A DNA stretch of 64,000 nucleotides from Acidimicrobiaceae bacterium (GCA_003569125.1 BGOG01000004.1:1-64000); one strand, 5' to 3'. Shown: positions 36,423 through 48,400, counted from the stretch's first letter. Made by a program: numbers and translations. Notes: generated by a model not told the origin, from the letters alone.

Positions 36423-37775
36423 TTAGCTGGTGATCAGCATCAACAATTCGGCGACATGCTCGTCGCACTCTTCACGGGTTGCGGCCTCAAGATTCAATCG
36501 CAACAACGGCTCAGTGTTTGATGGTCGAACATTAAACCACCACGAACCACAATCAACCGTCAGTCCGTCCAGGTGATCTTGTGGATAAGACGCGAACTTC
36601 TTGGTCACGCGCTCGATAACAACCGAAATGTCCTTGACCTGCGTATTGATTTCACCGCTACCGGCGTATTTTTCGAATGGTGCCCGCAACTCTGACAGCG
36701 ACTTGCCCGTTCGACCCATTTCGCCAAGCACGACCATTGTTGCAATCAGACCACTGTCGGCTCGATAGTTGTCCGCGAAGTAATAGTGACCCGAATGCTC
36801 GCCCGCAAAAACTGCGCCAGTTTGAGCCATCACTTGCTTCATATAACTGTGTCCATTTTTTGTACGAATCGGTTCGCCACCAAGAGCGGTAATCGTTTCT
36901 GGGACAACTCGCGAACAAATCAAGTTATAAAGAATTGTCGACCCTGGATGCGTGCGCAAAAATACCGATGCCAGTAGCGCTGTCGTCGTGCTGCCCGAGA
37001 CGCTTTTACCGAATTCATCCACCAAGAAAACACGATCGGCATCACCGTCAAAAGCCAAGCCCACATCGAACTTGCCCGAGATCACGCGGGCCTGAAGGTC
37101 GCGCTGGTTGGCCGGCTGAATCGGGTCGGCTGGATGGTTCGGAAAAGTACCATCCAATTCGCCGTACATCACCTCGAGTTCAATTTTGCTGAGTCGCTCA
37201 AACACGGCCGGGGCAACAAGACCACCCATGCCGTTCGCTGTGTCGGCGACGATTTTCAAATTACGCAGTGACTTCGTGTCTATGAAACTCACGACATGGT
37301 CGACAAATTCTGCGAGCATATTCTTATTGGTCACTTCACCTTGTTTTTTTGCGATTGCCGGACCCTTGCCGTCCAATACATCTTGGGCAATCGCTTTCAT
37401 TTCGCGCAGACCATTATCAATGCCAATCGATCGCGCACCCGAAAGACAACACTTGATGCCGTTATATTGCGCAGGATTATGCGACGCCGTGAACATTGCA
37501 CCGGGAGCATTCAGTTTCCCTGAGGCAAAATAGAGCAAGTCGGTGCTTGCCAGACCCAGGTTGATCACGTCGACTCCTTGTTCGGTCAAACCTCTTTGAA
37601 AAGCATCCGCCAAATCGGGCCCACTGGGTCGCATGTCGTATGCGACGACTATCAACTTTGCATCTGAAAACTTCGCGAAGGCGACACCGAGTGCATGGGC
37701 AACTTGAGCGTCGAGTTGGTCGGGAACTGTCCCCCGAATGTCATAAGCCTTGACGATTGCTTCTAAGTTTGGCAC
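36423..37775 (-). CDS. manB: Phosphomannomutase/phosphoglucomutase
   Basis: About 450 residues from GTG 37775 (VPNLEAIVKAYDIRGTV). The catalytic phosphoserine is in FTASHNPAQYNG (about 95-106). The magnesium loop is AFDGDADRVFLVD (about 240), the sugar loop GEHSGHYYF and the phosphate loop RPSNTEPLLRLN. It converts mannose-6-phosphate to mannose-1-phosphate, feeding the guanylyltransferase at 53920. The open frame extends upstream over the neighbouring gene end and that part is not used. Context matches the manB gene beside DUF3499 and sahH in mycobacteria. Confidence 0.94.
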   Translation of the reverse strand: MPNLEAIVKAYDIRGTVPDQLDAQVAHALGVAFAKFSDAKLIVVAYDMRPSGPDLADAFQRGLTEQGVDVINLGLASTDLLYFASGKLNAPGAMFTASHNPAQYNGIKCCLSGARSIGIDNGLREMKAIAQDVLDGKGPAIAKKQGEVTNKNMLAEFVDHVVSFIDTKSLRNLKIVADTANGMGGLVAPAVFERLSKIELEVMYGELDGTFPNHPADPIQPANQRDLQARVISGKFDVGLAFDGDADRVFLVDEFGKSVSGSTTTALLASVFLRTHPGSTILYNLICSRVVPETITALGGEPIRTKNGHSYMKQVMAQTGAVFAGEHSGHYYFADNYRADSGLIATMVVLGEMGRTGKSLSELRAPFEKYAGSGEINTQVKDISVVIERVTKKFASYPQDHLDGLTVDCGSWWFNVRPSNTEPLLRLNLEAATREECDEHVAELLMLITS

Positions 37776-37786
37776 GACATTAGAGA

Positions 37787-40199
37787 CTACTTGATAAAAG
37801 TTTTTTGCCTTCTCGACACCCGTATCTCGCGCCAACGAACTACCAATACACCTATTCCAATTAGCGTCAACAAGTAGGCAAAAATATCTAATTTTGTGTA
37901 ACCATAATGCAATCGCACTTCTTTTTGCGTCGGCACCACAACCATCATGTTTGGCGCAACACGAAATGGTCCTTTTGCGCCAGTTACTTTCCAATTCGGA
38001 AAGTAACTCATCCGCACAAGAATTGGTTGACCGATCTGATCGACGCTAAATGAAATCGCCGAATCTTCGAGAACAAAATTCGTGACTTTCGTTGGTTTTG
38101 TTTGAACTACTTTTATCGCCTGAGACGGAGTGACAATATCGACTCGACGACTCGATTTGCCCGGTTCGCCGTCACGACGACTCAGATCAACAGCCACATC
38201 AACTCGTTGCCACGAGTCGGGCCCGCTGGCAACCGGCATCGCCGACCAATCTTCTGGGTGCTGAAACCAACTTGTTCCAATTTCTAACCAGCGCTCTTTG
38301 ACGTCACCGGTTCGACTATTCACGATCACCGGTTGCACATTTAGTGGCACGACCAACTCGCTGTTGACTGCTTGATAAATAACCCATGGTCCACTTCGTT
38401 TCACTTCAATAAGAGAGGCTTGCAGACTGGCTTGCGCAATCGCTTGTTTTGTGAATGCCAGAAAATATTTGACGCCAAGTTCTTGCATGTAGCGAACGCC
38501 AAGACCCGCATTGTTGTCGTCGTAACGCAACTCGCGAACTGGATTGCTGCTTTGCTTTGACATCGCCGCCGAAGTAATGAAGTGATACGGGGTCGTCCCG
38601 GACGCTTCGAAATTCAAACCTTCCATCGACCCGATACAACCTTTTGTCCAATGTGGTAACAGCATCAACGACATCGTCGTTCCGTATTTATTTAATTCTC
38701 CGCTGCTCTCCCAAAGCGCACGACCACAACCGTGCGACTTGTCGTTACCCAGTGCCTTCATTGTTTCGACGAGATCGTGATACTCGGCGTACGCGCTCTT
38801 GCCTTCGTAGCCGGTGAAGTTCCATCGCGCCCAACCGTCGACGAAACCATCGTTTGACGCGTTGGTTGAGATCGGCCCCCACTTGTATTGCACCGCGCCA
38901 GTGGTGTCAGTAACGATTTTTCCGAACGGAAGTTCTTGAAATCTAAAGCCAATTATGCCGACTACCAATATCGTCAGCGCGGTTGCCCACCACATATTGA
39001 ACTGGGCGATGTTTCGCAGCGACACTAATGGCGCCACAGACTCGTAGGTTTCTTTGGCGAGTGCATTCTTTGCGACTCGCAACAACCCAAACACGCGCGC
39101 CAGACCGACGACGAGTTCATATAGCCCGATCATCATCAACATGTAGCGAAGCAAATAAAGAAACGGCAACAGTCGTGGGTTCCATAACATGCCGATGATT
39201 GGCAGACCACCACGACTTACAAAAACACCGATCACGAGTGCGATGCAATAAACCCCCATCCAGATGCCGACACGATTGCGACGCAAAATACATGCGACGA
39301 ACCCGACGACTGCGAACAGTGTGATGAAAATATTCCAATACAAGCGGCAATGGAAAAAACATCTGCCAAAAAGAGTCGGCTGTGCCACTTGGACGAGGTT
39401 CGTATTTCATATCTGTCATGAACGCATGACTTGTCAAAAATGGAACGACCCAGAATGACGACAACAAGATAGATGTACCGATAATCAGGCTTGCAGAGAT
39501 CAAAACTTGACGGCCGGTATTTAGCGCTTTCCACAAAATTGCAATTAATGCAACGCCACCAAAAACAAAAAGCAAAACGATTCCGTGAGAAAGCGCGCTT
39601 AATGCCAGCACACAAGCCGTGATCATTCGACCACGATCTTCGTTCATTGCACGAATGAATAAACCAAATGTCAGCACCGCGAGTGAAAGTGCTATCGAAA
39701 AAGAAAACTCACCCGCCATGGTCGACGCGATGTTTCCGCCGTAGATCGTGAAACTTTCGTCGTATAAAAAAACAACCGAAGCCAGAGCCAGAATCTCTGG
39801 AATCGGAAACAGCAGCCGAGAAAACTTGCCGAATAGCCAGGTGCAGACGGGCAAAGTCAAAATACCGATTACCGCGATCATCTTCAGCGCAATGCCGTAA
39901 GGCGCTATCAAATCAACAACCAATACCAATAAAGCCGGAATCAACATGTAGAACCGATACATCGGAAATCCCGCATACCAGTCGTTGCTCCATCCATTTA
40001 GACGAAAGTGCGGCAACATAAAATCGCGCAGGAAGGCTGGGCCATAGACATGAGCGCCCATGTCACCGCCTGTAGGCGTATTGTTTGCGAAAATCAATTC
40101 TGGTTGCAATGTCAAGAACAGCATCAAAGTTGCACCGCCAACAATCAACGCCGAAATTATTTGCTGAGGGCTCCAGCCACTGAACTTTTTGAGATTCAC
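37787..40199 (-). CDS. Large membrane protein, PTPS-related / glycosyltransferase-C-like, one frameshift
   Basis: About 804 residues. Some 10 hydrophobic helices in the first 450 residues are followed by a soluble, beta-rich extracellular part and one last helix. The phrase TPTGGDMGAHVYGPAFLRD with GWSNDWYAGFPMYRFY is typical of actinobacterial '6-pyruvoyl-tetrahydropterin synthase-related' membrane proteins. The two halves are in different frames. Adding one T near 39342 gives MFFPLPLYWNIFITLFAVVGF. Topology suggests a GT-C-type enzyme or lipid-linked sugar handling. Function is not proven. It lies directly upstream of phosphomannomutase. Confidence 0.8.
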
Positions 40200-40254
40200 T
40201 AGTTAAAAACTCTACTATCTAACTGTTTTTATCCGCCCAGCAAAACCGAGTTGC

Positions 40255-41021
40255 TCAAAGCATTGCAACGAGGATCAACCCAGTCGCATTAAACGCAATA
40301 TGCGAAACAACCGACATGCCAAGACGATTCGTGAAATGAAAGCAGGTTCCAAGCACCAGCGCAAACGCCAATAAACCTGGAAACTCGACAATTTGCAAAT
40401 GGATTCCGGCGAACCAGACCGCGGTAAGCAATAGCGCAGCAATTTTGTTTATTGATTCTCGCAAGTGCCCTTGAATCAAGCCTCTGTAAACCAGTTCTTC
40501 TACTATCGGTGCGCCAAATACAACGACAATCACAAGCACTACCAACCAGATGCCGTTGGCGTTGTCAAAAAGATCGCGTGCCCGCTTCTCGACATTTTTC
40601 GGATCAAATTTTTCTGGAAACAAAAGATGAAATGGCCAAGTAACTAATCCGACGAGAAACACCTGACTTAAAACGCCGATCGGAATGCCCAGTAAATCAA
40701 TGAGCCGAAAACTCACGAAATAATCTTTGACAAATTTCCACTGCCAACTCGTCGCGAGGCAATACTCAACGCCACGACGAACGGCCCCCACAGCGAAATT
40801 GCGGAGACACCCAAAAACCAATTCGGCTCGACGAACTTTTCGCCGAGGTTGCCAGTTGAAGCCAAAACTAGGGTCGTCAGCAGAATTGCGATCACATAAC
40901 ACGCCGTCCAAATCAGCAAAACGACTCGAACCGAGAATTTTTTGGAGGCTCCCGGTGCTATTTGGTCTTGTCCACTCATCGGCTCTTGCCCATAAGGCGG
41001 AGCCCATGGCGACTGACTCAT
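40255..41021 (-). CDS. CPBP (CAAX-type) intramembrane metalloprotease, one frameshift
   Basis: About 255 residues. A Pro/Gln-rich N-terminal tail (WAPPYGQEP) precedes six or more hydrophobic helices. The motif EELVYRGLIQGHL has the EExxxR signature; His residues in FAGIHLQ and SVVSHIAFN complete the metal site. One base lost in an A run near 40720 splits the frame; repair gives NLSKDYFVSFRLIDLLG. Members cleave or process membrane substrates; targets here are unknown. The ATG overlaps the stop of the DUF3499 gene by 4 bases. Confidence 0.85.
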
Positions 41022-41248
41022 CCCGCTAGGCGATTTGGTGTAGCAACTTGAAAACGACTGCGACGATCTTCAAGACGCCAACCAGACGGCGCGCTGATTC
41101 GTGCTCCATGCCGTTCGCACAGGTCGTAAGCGTGAGGATCTCGATCAGCTGTCAAATCATCCACCCAAATCAAGGCGCGACTGTATTGATATGTCAAGGT
41201 AATTGTGGCAACCTCGCTGCAAGTAGAACGAGAACAACGACGAGCCAT
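41018..41248 (-). CDS. DUF3499 family zinc-ribbon-like protein
   Basis: 76 residues starting MARRCSRSTCSEVATITLTY and continuing to YDLCERHGARISAPSGWRLE. The Cys pairs (CSRSTC and CERH) suggest a small metal-binding fold. It is a conserved actinobacterial orphan family with no known activity. In mycobacteria the equivalent gene lies next to manB. Here it is first of a minus-strand set running through the CPBP protease and the PTPS-related membrane protein to phosphomannomutase, and divergent from ftsH. Confidence 0.88.
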   Translation of the reverse strand: MARRCSRSTCSEVATITLTYQYSRALIWVDDLTADRDPHAYDLCERHGARISAPSGWRLEDRRSRFQVATPNRLAG

Positions 41249-41309
41249 ACATCTATACGGTAATTCATTGATGCATATCCACGGTGGATTACCAAAAATG
41301 GCTTGCTAT

Positions 41310-41369
41310 CAAACTCAGTTCCAAACACAGCGTCAAACACAGCATTTAACTCAGTGTCAAAACACACTT
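41310..41369. repeat. 12-bp tandem repeat upstream of ftsH
   Basis: Four to five imperfect copies of CAAACACAGCGT: 41310-41321, 41322-41333, 41334-41345, 41346-41357 and a partial copy after 41358. They lie in the gap between the divergent DUF3499 and ftsH starts. No hairpin is formed. The rest of the 41249-41425 gap shows no further feature I can name. Confidence 0.8.
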
Positions 41370-41425
41370 GACTTTAGAAGATTTGGCTGCGCTTGGTGAT
41401 ACAGGCTGGTCGTATCATTGGATTC

Positions 41426-43453
41426 GTGACAAAACTTCCCCCGCCACCACCACCAGCAAAGCCATCGTCTTCGAAGCGTCCAAATTCGCCGCGTAAAAAA
41501 TCTAAAAACAAATTTGGTTCGTTCATCGGCATCGGCTCGAGCAAGAACTCGCTCAATAAGTCACCCAATGCGACTGGTCCAAAACTTGCCGGCGAGAAGT
41601 CAGGCATGCCTCGTTGGGCGACTTGGGCGATTGTCGCCGTCGTCGTCTTGCTGATTGCGGGCCCCCGAATTTGGCCAGCGTCAAATGCAATCAAACTCAG
41701 TTACACCGAGTTCTTGGTCAGAGTCAAAGACAACCAAGTTTCAAGCATCGAAATCAACAATCTCTCGAATGTGATCAGCGGAAAGCTCAAAGATGGTGGC
41801 ACATTTACGACCACTGGTGCGGTCGCACTTTCGGCAAGCGACGAATCTCTATTGAAAGAAAAAGGCGTCGATTACGACTACTCAACTCCGCAGGGCAACT
41901 TTTTTACGAGCTTGATTCCGCTGTTATTGCCGTTCGTCTTGATCATGGGTTTCTTCTTTTGGATGCAACGACGCGCAATGGGCCAAGCCGGCAGCATCAT
42001 GTCTATCGGTCGAAGTCGCGCGAAAAATTACAACGCAGACAAACCAGCGACAACATTTGCTGACGTCGCCGGATACGACGGCGTGAAACAAGAAATAAAA
42101 GAAGTCGTCGACTTCTTAAAAATGCCCGAGAGTTTCAAAGAAATTGGTGCGCGAGTACCAAAAGGCGTGCTGTTGGTCGGCCCTCCGGGCACCGGTAAAA
42201 CTTTGTTCGCTCGAGCAGTTGCCGGCGAAGCCGGTGTCGGCTTCTTGTCGGTTACAGGTTCGGACTTCATGGAGATGTTCGTCGGCGTTGGTGCAAGTCG
42301 CGTACGCGATCTGTTTCAACAAGCGCGCAAAATGGGACGAGCGATTATTTTCGTCGACGAAATCGATTCAATCGGTCGCAAGCGTGGTGCGGGTCTTGGT
42401 GGTGGCCATGATGAGCGAGAGCAAACATTAAATCAACTGCTCGCCGAGATGGATGGTTTCGAAACTACCGAAGGCGTAATCGTCATGGCGGCGACCAACC
42501 GTCCCGACATTTTGGATGCTGCGTTACTTCGCCCGGGTCGATTTGACCGCCAGGTAACGATGCCATTGCCAGAATACGAAGAGCGTTTGGCGATTCTCAA
42601 TGTCCATTCAAAAGGAAAACGAATGGGCACCGATGTAGTTCTCGAGACAATGGCCAAGGCGACACCAGGCATGAGCGGTGCAGATCTCGCGAATTTGATC
42701 AACGAAGCGGCACTGCTTGCTGTGCGCCGCGGATCAAAAATAATCGAGCACATCGATTTCGAGAACGCTCGTGATCGCGTGATCATGGGTGCGCGCCGAG
42801 AGAGTCTGATTCTCAACGCCGAAGAAAAGCGTGCAACCGCATATCACGAAGGTGGGCATGCCGTGTTGGCGACTGTTTTGCCGAATAGCGATCCACTGCA
42901 CAAAGTAACAATATTGCCGCGCGGAATGGCCCTCGGAATCACCTGGACCCTGCCGGAGGAGCGACACACATATTCGCGTGAATACTTTAAAGACATGATC
43001 TGCAAGGCGATGGGTGGTCGAGTCGCCGAGATGATCGTGTTTGGGCATCTCAATAGCGGTGCCGCCAATGATCTTGAACAAGCAACCTCAATTGCGCGAC
43101 GCATGGTGCGCGAATGGGGCATGAGCGATGCGGTTGGCCCGATGGCCTGGAGCGGTCAACAACAAGTATTTCTCGGTGAAGATCTGATGACTAGCGGTCG
43201 CGAATACTCGGACGAAACGGCTCGCATGATTGATTCTGAAATCGGTCTGATTCTGCGCGAACAAGAAACTCGAGCCAGAGTGCTCATCGAAAAAAATCGT
43301 GCCGGATTAGATCTTGTCGCACAGGCGTTGCTCGATCAAGAAACCATCGACGGAGAAACAGTCGCCAAACTCGTACAACAAGGCTTGGGTCGACCACAAA
43401 TTGTCGAGCCATCGCCAGGAGCAACTCTCAAGCCGGTCGAAAAACCCGAGTAG
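41426..43453 (+). CDS. ftsH: ATP-dependent zinc metalloprotease FtsH
   Basis: About 676 residues. A Pro/Lys-rich N-terminal tail ([15 protein letters not shown]) precedes TM1 ([14 protein letters not shown]) and an extracytoplasmic domain. TM2 is [18 protein letters not shown]. The AAA module has GPPGTGKT (Walker A), [11 protein letters not shown] (Walker B) and the SRH with RPGRFDR. The zinc motif is HEGGH with a third ligand Asp in [12 protein letters not shown]. It degrades membrane and some soluble proteins. The start is uncertain between GTG 41426 and TTG 41393. Other FtsH proteins begin nearer TM1, so the long basic, Pro-rich tail is an actinobacterial trait. Confidence 0.95.
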   Translation: MTKLPPPPPPAKPSSSKRPNSPRKKSKNKFGSFIGIGSSKNSLNKSPNATGPKLAGEKSGMPRWATWAIVAVVVLLIAGPRIWPASNAIKLSYTEFLVRVKDNQVSSIEINNLSNVISGKLKDGGTFTTTGAVALSASDESLLKEKGVDYDYSTPQGNFFTSLIPLLLPFVLIMGFFFWMQRRAMGQAGSIMSIGRSRAKNYNADKPATTFADVAGYDGVKQEIKEVVDFLKMPESFKEIGARVPKGVLLVGPPGTGKTLFARAVAGEAGVGFLSVTGSDFMEMFVGVGASRVRDLFQQARKMGRAIIFVDEIDSIGRKRGAGLGGGHDEREQTLNQLLAEMDGFETTEGVIVMAATNRPDILDAALLRPGRFDRQVTMPLPEYEERLAILNVHSKGKRMGTDVVLETMAKATPGMSGADLANLINEAALLAVRRGSKIIEHIDFENARDRVIMGARRESLILNAEEKRATAYHEGGHAVLATVLPNSDPLHKVTILPRGMALGITWTLPEERHTYSREYFKDMICKAMGGRVAEMIVFGHLNSGAANDLEQATSIARRMVREWGMSDAVGPMAWSGQQQVFLGEDLMTSGREYSDETARMIDSEIGLILREQETRARVLIEKNRAGLDLVAQALLDQETIDGETVAKLVQQGLGRPQIVEPSPGATLKPVEKPE

Positions 43454-43480
43454 AACTAGTTAAAAAATCTTTAATTAGTT
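43454..43480. terminator. AT-rich bidirectional hairpin between ftsH and the thioredoxin-like gene
   Basis: AACTAGTTAAA (43454-43464) pairs with TTTAATTAGTT (43470-43480) over 11 positions with one G-T, around a 5-base loop. It lies between convergent stops. A/T content makes it weak, but it is symmetric and could end transcription from both sides. Confidence 0.5.
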
Positions 43481-43913
43481 AGCAAAGTTCTATTGAACTT
43501 TTCGGGTCACGACACCGAGCCATGGCAGCCCACAAATCCGTTGCTGTTATTGGCCCAAGAACTCCATATTGCACGACACCGAGATGATCTGCAATAACTG
43601 TCGTCGGCACCGCATCAATCGAGTAACGGGCGTGCAAATCTGGCATTTCTTGAAAATCAATTATTTGTATGGCGACATCTTGACTGGCGAGCACTTTTGC
43701 TTTGGTTGCAACATCTTGACACGCATCACAAGTCGAAGAGGTAAACACGGCAAGTAACCACGGTTTTTCTGCGTGAAAAAAATCATCTCGGCTGAGTTGT
43801 TGCGGCACCGTGTGCGTAGTTTGCGACGGGGCATCTGGCTTGCGCCTGCGCACCAACACGCCGAGCGCCGCCGCAAATAATAAAATTATAGATGCAATGA
43901 TTTTTTGCATCAC
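43479..43913 (-). CDS. Thioredoxin-like membrane-anchored protein
   Basis: 144 residues. An N-terminal helix (IIASIILLFAAALGVLV, about 5-21) is followed by a basic stop, RRRKPD, and a thioredoxin fold with FTSSTCDACQDVATKAK (active CDAC, about 64-67) and cis-Pro in DAVPTTVIADH. The CxxC spacing is that of disulfide-handling proteins. The orientation of the fold is unclear: the basic cluster after the helix suggests the domain may face the cytoplasm, unlike secreted DsbE-like forms. Its ATG overlaps the end of the DUF5719 gene by 4 bases. Confidence 0.85.
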   Translation of the reverse strand: MMQKIIASIILLFAAALGVLVRRRKPDAPSQTTHTVPQQLSRDDFFHAEKPWLLAVFTSSTCDACQDVATKAKVLASQDVAIQIIDFQEMPDLHARYSIDAVPTTVIADHLGVVQYGVLGPITATDLWAAMARCRDPKSSIELC

Positions 43914-45409
43914 TTATTTTCTGTAACTTGTTTCGAACGATATGGCAAGGCAAGAACTCCGCTTAATCCATAGAGCTGATGACCGCGCGAAAATTCGCGT
44001 TGAACAATTATTTCTGTTTCAGATTCGATCAAGATTTGCAACTGGGCAATAGATGGTGGAATCGCTATCGAAATTACCGATGCTGCTTTTAGCTCAACTT
44101 GCTCAAGCCCGACAATCGGTGCCGCACCTGCGGGACCGATGGTCGAAACGCGAACCGTCGTGTCAAGCGAAGTTGTATTCGCAACAACGATCGACCCAAC
44201 TTCGCCGACCGTTAGACCACTCGGCGATGTCCAAATGCGTGAAGGTGAACCCGAAGGCGCACCTAAAATTACCGAGGTACCGGTCTTGTTTTCACGCGTG
44301 CGACTAACAACTTGTTCGACTACGACAGATTCATTGGTCGAAGCATCGTTTGCACTTATGAATTCGTCGGTGACACTTGAGACGAGTATCCCATAACGAC
44401 CATTGGCGATTGCAGGCAAGCTAGATGTCGAGAGTGTCGTCACTCGTCCAGCAGGAATGGTCAAGATAAGTGGCTCACGCAAAAGTGCCTCTGCAGAACC
44501 GGTCAAAAATGCAATGCTCACCGATTGGTCGATCTCTGTTGGATTAAATACAATTAATTCTTCGTTGACTCCTGCACCTTTTTCACCGGACGCAAACCAC
44601 CATTGGCGACTCGTGGTTGGCGCACCAAGTGCAGAGGTGAAACCGAGCCGACCACGACCCAAAAAGTGCTGCAGTTTTCCTGCAACGAACCGACCAGAAG
44701 TTGCGCGCACACTCACGGCCAACACAGCCTCGTTGCGCGCACCCTGTTCACCCATCGAGATTCCGGTTACGCTCTGGCCTCGCAACACAATGCCCTTAAG
44801 AAGTGCTGGTTGACGCTTTCCGTCGGTTGTCACAAAACTCAAATCGACAACAGTCGAATCAGGAAACGGATTCGTCAGCAAGATATCAAAATCGCTTTCT
44901 GCACCTGTGAAACCATCGGCGAAAAACCAACGATCCGAAGTTTCATTCGCACACAATGCAACCGAATCGCCGGCGAGATGAATAATTCTTTGCTCAACGC
45001 TGGCTCGCCCACTATCAAGTTCGATGATTGCACTTATGTATTGGCTTTTGCGTCCACCAGTGGCATCAAACACTCCTCGCGAAAACGGTGCGACGATCAA
45101 TGTTGACGAAGATGCAGGCTCTTCGCTTGACAGCAAAGTGATCGTTCCAGTTATCGGAGTTTGAGTCGGGTTGGCGACAACGATCTCACTTTTCACTTTC
45201 ACATCGCGCCCAAGCACACCCGGACAAAACCAAGTTGATGAAAACGAATCACCAACGACACTGGGCATCGAGAATTTTGAATTTGACTCGGCGATGGGCA
45301 CGACGGCGACATCAGGCGAATAAACCTTGCCGACAAATATCGTTCCGGCGACACCGGTAACGAGTATCAACACGACGAATAATTTTCGAACTCTCTCGAA
45401 CATATTCAT
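43910..45409 (-). CDS. DUF5719-family secreted/membrane-anchored protein
   Basis: About 499 residues from ATG 45409, with a second Met two codons later. It has one N-terminal hydrophobic segment (LFVVLILVTGVAGTIFVG, about 8-26) and then a long beta-rich extracellular part. The middle contains repeated units beginning ...STWFCPG, ...SDRWFFADG, ...SRQWWFASG and ...SRIWTSPSG, each followed by an NP/NT-rich strand. These look like four related beta-sandwich repeats. In actinobacteria such proteins sit beside GT2 glycosyltransferases, as here. Function is unknown; a role in exported glycan or envelope assembly is an inference from context. Confidence 0.8.
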   Translation of the reverse strand: MNMFERVRKLFVVLILVTGVAGTIFVGKVYSPDVAVVPIAESNSKFSMPSVVGDSFSSTWFCPGVLGRDVKVKSEIVVANPTQTPITGTITLLSSEEPASSSTLIVAPFSRGVFDATGGRKSQYISAIIELDSGRASVEQRIIHLAGDSVALCANETSDRWFFADGFTGAESDFDILLTNPFPDSTVVDLSFVTTDGKRQPALLKGIVLRGQSVTGISMGEQGARNEAVLAVSVRATSGRFVAGKLQHFLGRGRLGFTSALGAPTTSRQWWFASGEKGAGVNEELIVFNPTEIDQSVSIAFLTGSAEALLREPLILTIPAGRVTTLSTSSLPAIANGRYGILVSSVTDEFISANDASTNESVVVEQVVSRTRENKTGTSVILGAPSGSPSRIWTSPSGLTVGEVGSIVVANTTSLDTTVRVSTIGPAGAAPIVGLEQVELKAASVISIAIPPSIAQLQILIESETEIIVQREFSRGHQLYGLSGVLALPYRSKQVTENK

Positions 45410-45414
45410 AAAGT

Positions 45415-48400
45415 TCACTTCGTTAATCGATCTGTATTTATTGTCTTTTGTGAGTCGTCGGCGACCAATCTCACATTTTCGCCGGATACGGCACGAACTT
45501 GACGACGAAACCGAGAAAAATTCGCGGCCAAAATCAACAAGCCGAACCAAACCAAAAATTGGACCAACAAATACAGATCTCGTAATTTGGTTGTGCGAAA
45601 ACTTAGTTTCGCGATGCCCTTGATCGGCGCATCAAACGCGGTCGATGAGCCGAACGCAACGCGCGGTTTTAGCCGTGCGCCGTCGATGGTCAGTTGCCAA
45701 TTTTTATCAAACGGCGCCGCAAGGTGCACTGTTCCGCCGTCGAACGAATTAGAAACGGTCTTATTTGAGACGCTTTGATCGTCAATGAACAATGGTTTCA
45801 ACGAGTGAAGTTCTTGCACGATCAACGCTGAATCACCCACTTTTTCGCTGGCTACAGCCGACTCTTCGTCGAGCACACTAACTATCGGTAGCCAAGCCGA
45901 ATTTTCAAATATCACCAGATCTTTGGCGAAATACAAACGGCGCAAGTCGATTTGATTCGAAAGTGAATCAATCAACAACTTCGACGACTCACTGGGCTGA
46001 TCACCGACCGGCACAACTATATATCTGATTGCAAGTGGAGCCATCAGGCGCCCGACCCGCACGGTTTGCCGATTGATCAATGCGGTCAGAGCATGATCTG
46101 AAAGTTTGTTCATCGCCGTGCGCTGGGGGGCCCAGTGCGAAATAATATTTATCGGCCCGTCATCAGAGACTCCGTATGAGACCTTGTTCGTAACTGCATT
46201 CGTCGAAATCGGAAGCAATTCGTTGTCACCAACAAACAAGATTCGATAGTTTCCATCTGCAGGATTATCGGGCATCTGCGCGAAAAGTTGCGACAAAGTT
46301 GAATCCGGCTGGTGCCACCGACCGTCGACAACACTCAGAAGTGTCGGCAAGATCGCTACCGACATCGCAACAGGAACCAATAAACCAACTGACCGTCGCC
46401 AGTCGGAAGTTTTCTTTGCCGAAGTTTCTGAAAATACGCTCGCACAAGTCGCACTGGCCAGAGCCAAACCACACGCAACCAGCGCGAGCAGAATTGTTGG
46501 TTCTGGCATCTGAAACGGCAATAACCCTTGATCATCTAAAACTGCCAACAGCAGCCCGCCGACAACCAGAAACGCCGAGCGCAAAGCCCAAACAAATCGC
46601 CAACTATTGGCGACTAAAAGCGAACACGCGACACAAAAATACGATGCCAGCACCAATGCGCCACCTGTGATGTTGCCAAAGTTCAAACTTGCCAAATTGA
46701 CGAGCCCCAAGTTTCGCTCGCCTATTGACTGGTCACTCGTCAGCAACTCCCACCAACGGCCTGAAACAAAATGCATCGACCACGGCAGATTAATAAAAAG
46801 TGCACCGACCACGCCGATTATCCCGACCCAAAACATCGTGCCGATACTGCGAACCGCCGTTCCACCAAAAAGCGAGGCGGTACTCCACAATCCAACTCCG
46901 ATCAATGCAACCACCAAATCGCGGGAGCAAAGGCGGTTATCAAACCGAGAATCAAAACGAGGGCGCTGATCAGTTGCGTCAAACGAGAAAGACCGACCCC
47001 GATTGATTTTTCTGAGTTTGGTAAAAGTGAATTGGTCGAACTATCCGTGCGTTCGTTGGGTTGAAGCCCACCCACTCTTCGCAGAAGATCAAAAACCCAA
47101 GGCAAAGCGGCAACTGTCAACAACGCCGAGAAACGACCACGAGCAATCGCATCATAAGAAAGTGGTAGAGCCAAATAGATAGTTGCCCCAACTAATCGAG
47201 CGCGAGTGTTATAAAAAGCGCCGCACAATCGCCACATTCCGAAGAAACCAACGAACAACGAACCAACGATCATCAAAGTTTCGAGTGAAGCCAAGTTTCC
47301 GAAAACAAAAAAACCACCGAGCGCGAGAATCCCGAGGCCAGTCGGGTTCGCTGCCGCCTCGCCAAAACCACTTGACCACCAACCTGATCGAAACATTCGC
47401 ATTAGTGAACCTGCCGTGTTCGCGCCGCCTTCAAATGGCAATAGCTCTCCGACAGTTCGGCTTCCACCAAGGATGATTCCGCGACTACCGATGATGATCA
47501 ATGAAAATATAACAAGCAATGCAAACCCGGCTTCTCTTGTCGAACTTTGTCGCCAGAGTTTTTTAGAGTTGGCTGCTGACGCAATCGAGGATGATTCGAG
47601 AGCACGTCGATGTCGAATGAATTTGGTAATTCTTGCCGAACCCTTGACCTGCATTTTGCTGATTTCACTTGCCGGTACTCGTCGCACTTTTCGAACTTCA
47701 CGACGGCGACCCCAAACGTATGCAAAGTCGATGAACACAGAAACGGTCGCGCGTAAATTCGCCAGAGAGCCCCTGAAGTTGCCACTGAAGACCCCAAAGA
47801 TGGTTTCAACAACTGAAGTTACGAACATTTGCAGCCATACGAGTGGAAGTTCAAGTCTCCACGTCAACGTCGTAACTGTTCGCACGCGGTGGCGAGCGCT
47901 CAAAGCATCCTTTGAAATTTCGGGGGCACGCTGTGAGAACATTTCGCGGTGCCGCACAACGGCAGAAGGAGCGATTATTACCCTTGCCCCACCCAAATGA
48001 GCACGCCAACAGAATTCGAGATCTTCACCAAAAAACGAGATCTCTCTACAGAAGCCATTTAACTCTCGAAATACCTCGGCTCTGATCAGCATGCACACCG
48101 AACTGACAAAGAAAACATCCTTTACCGAATCGTGTTGCTCTTGGTCGCGCTCATCTGTTTCAATCAGAGGATCAACCTCGCCACATCGATCAATAAAAGA
48201 ACCAACCGACTTCAAGATCGTGGGGTTATCCCATTGAACGACTTTTGGACCAACAATCGAGGCATTTGATACAAGCATCTCGTGCACCAACATGCTGATC
48301 GTTGACGGTTGCAACAACACGTCGTCATGCATCACACAAAATAGACCCCGATTACCTTCGACGATCCGTTGTGTTTCATTTATCAAGGCGCCAAAGCCGG

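Noticed and set aside
46900-46920. Programmed frameshift or two separate genes in the GT2 locus
   Set aside because: The same one-base homopolymer loss occurs at several unrelated genes; repair gives one continuous helix, so a sequence error is simpler.
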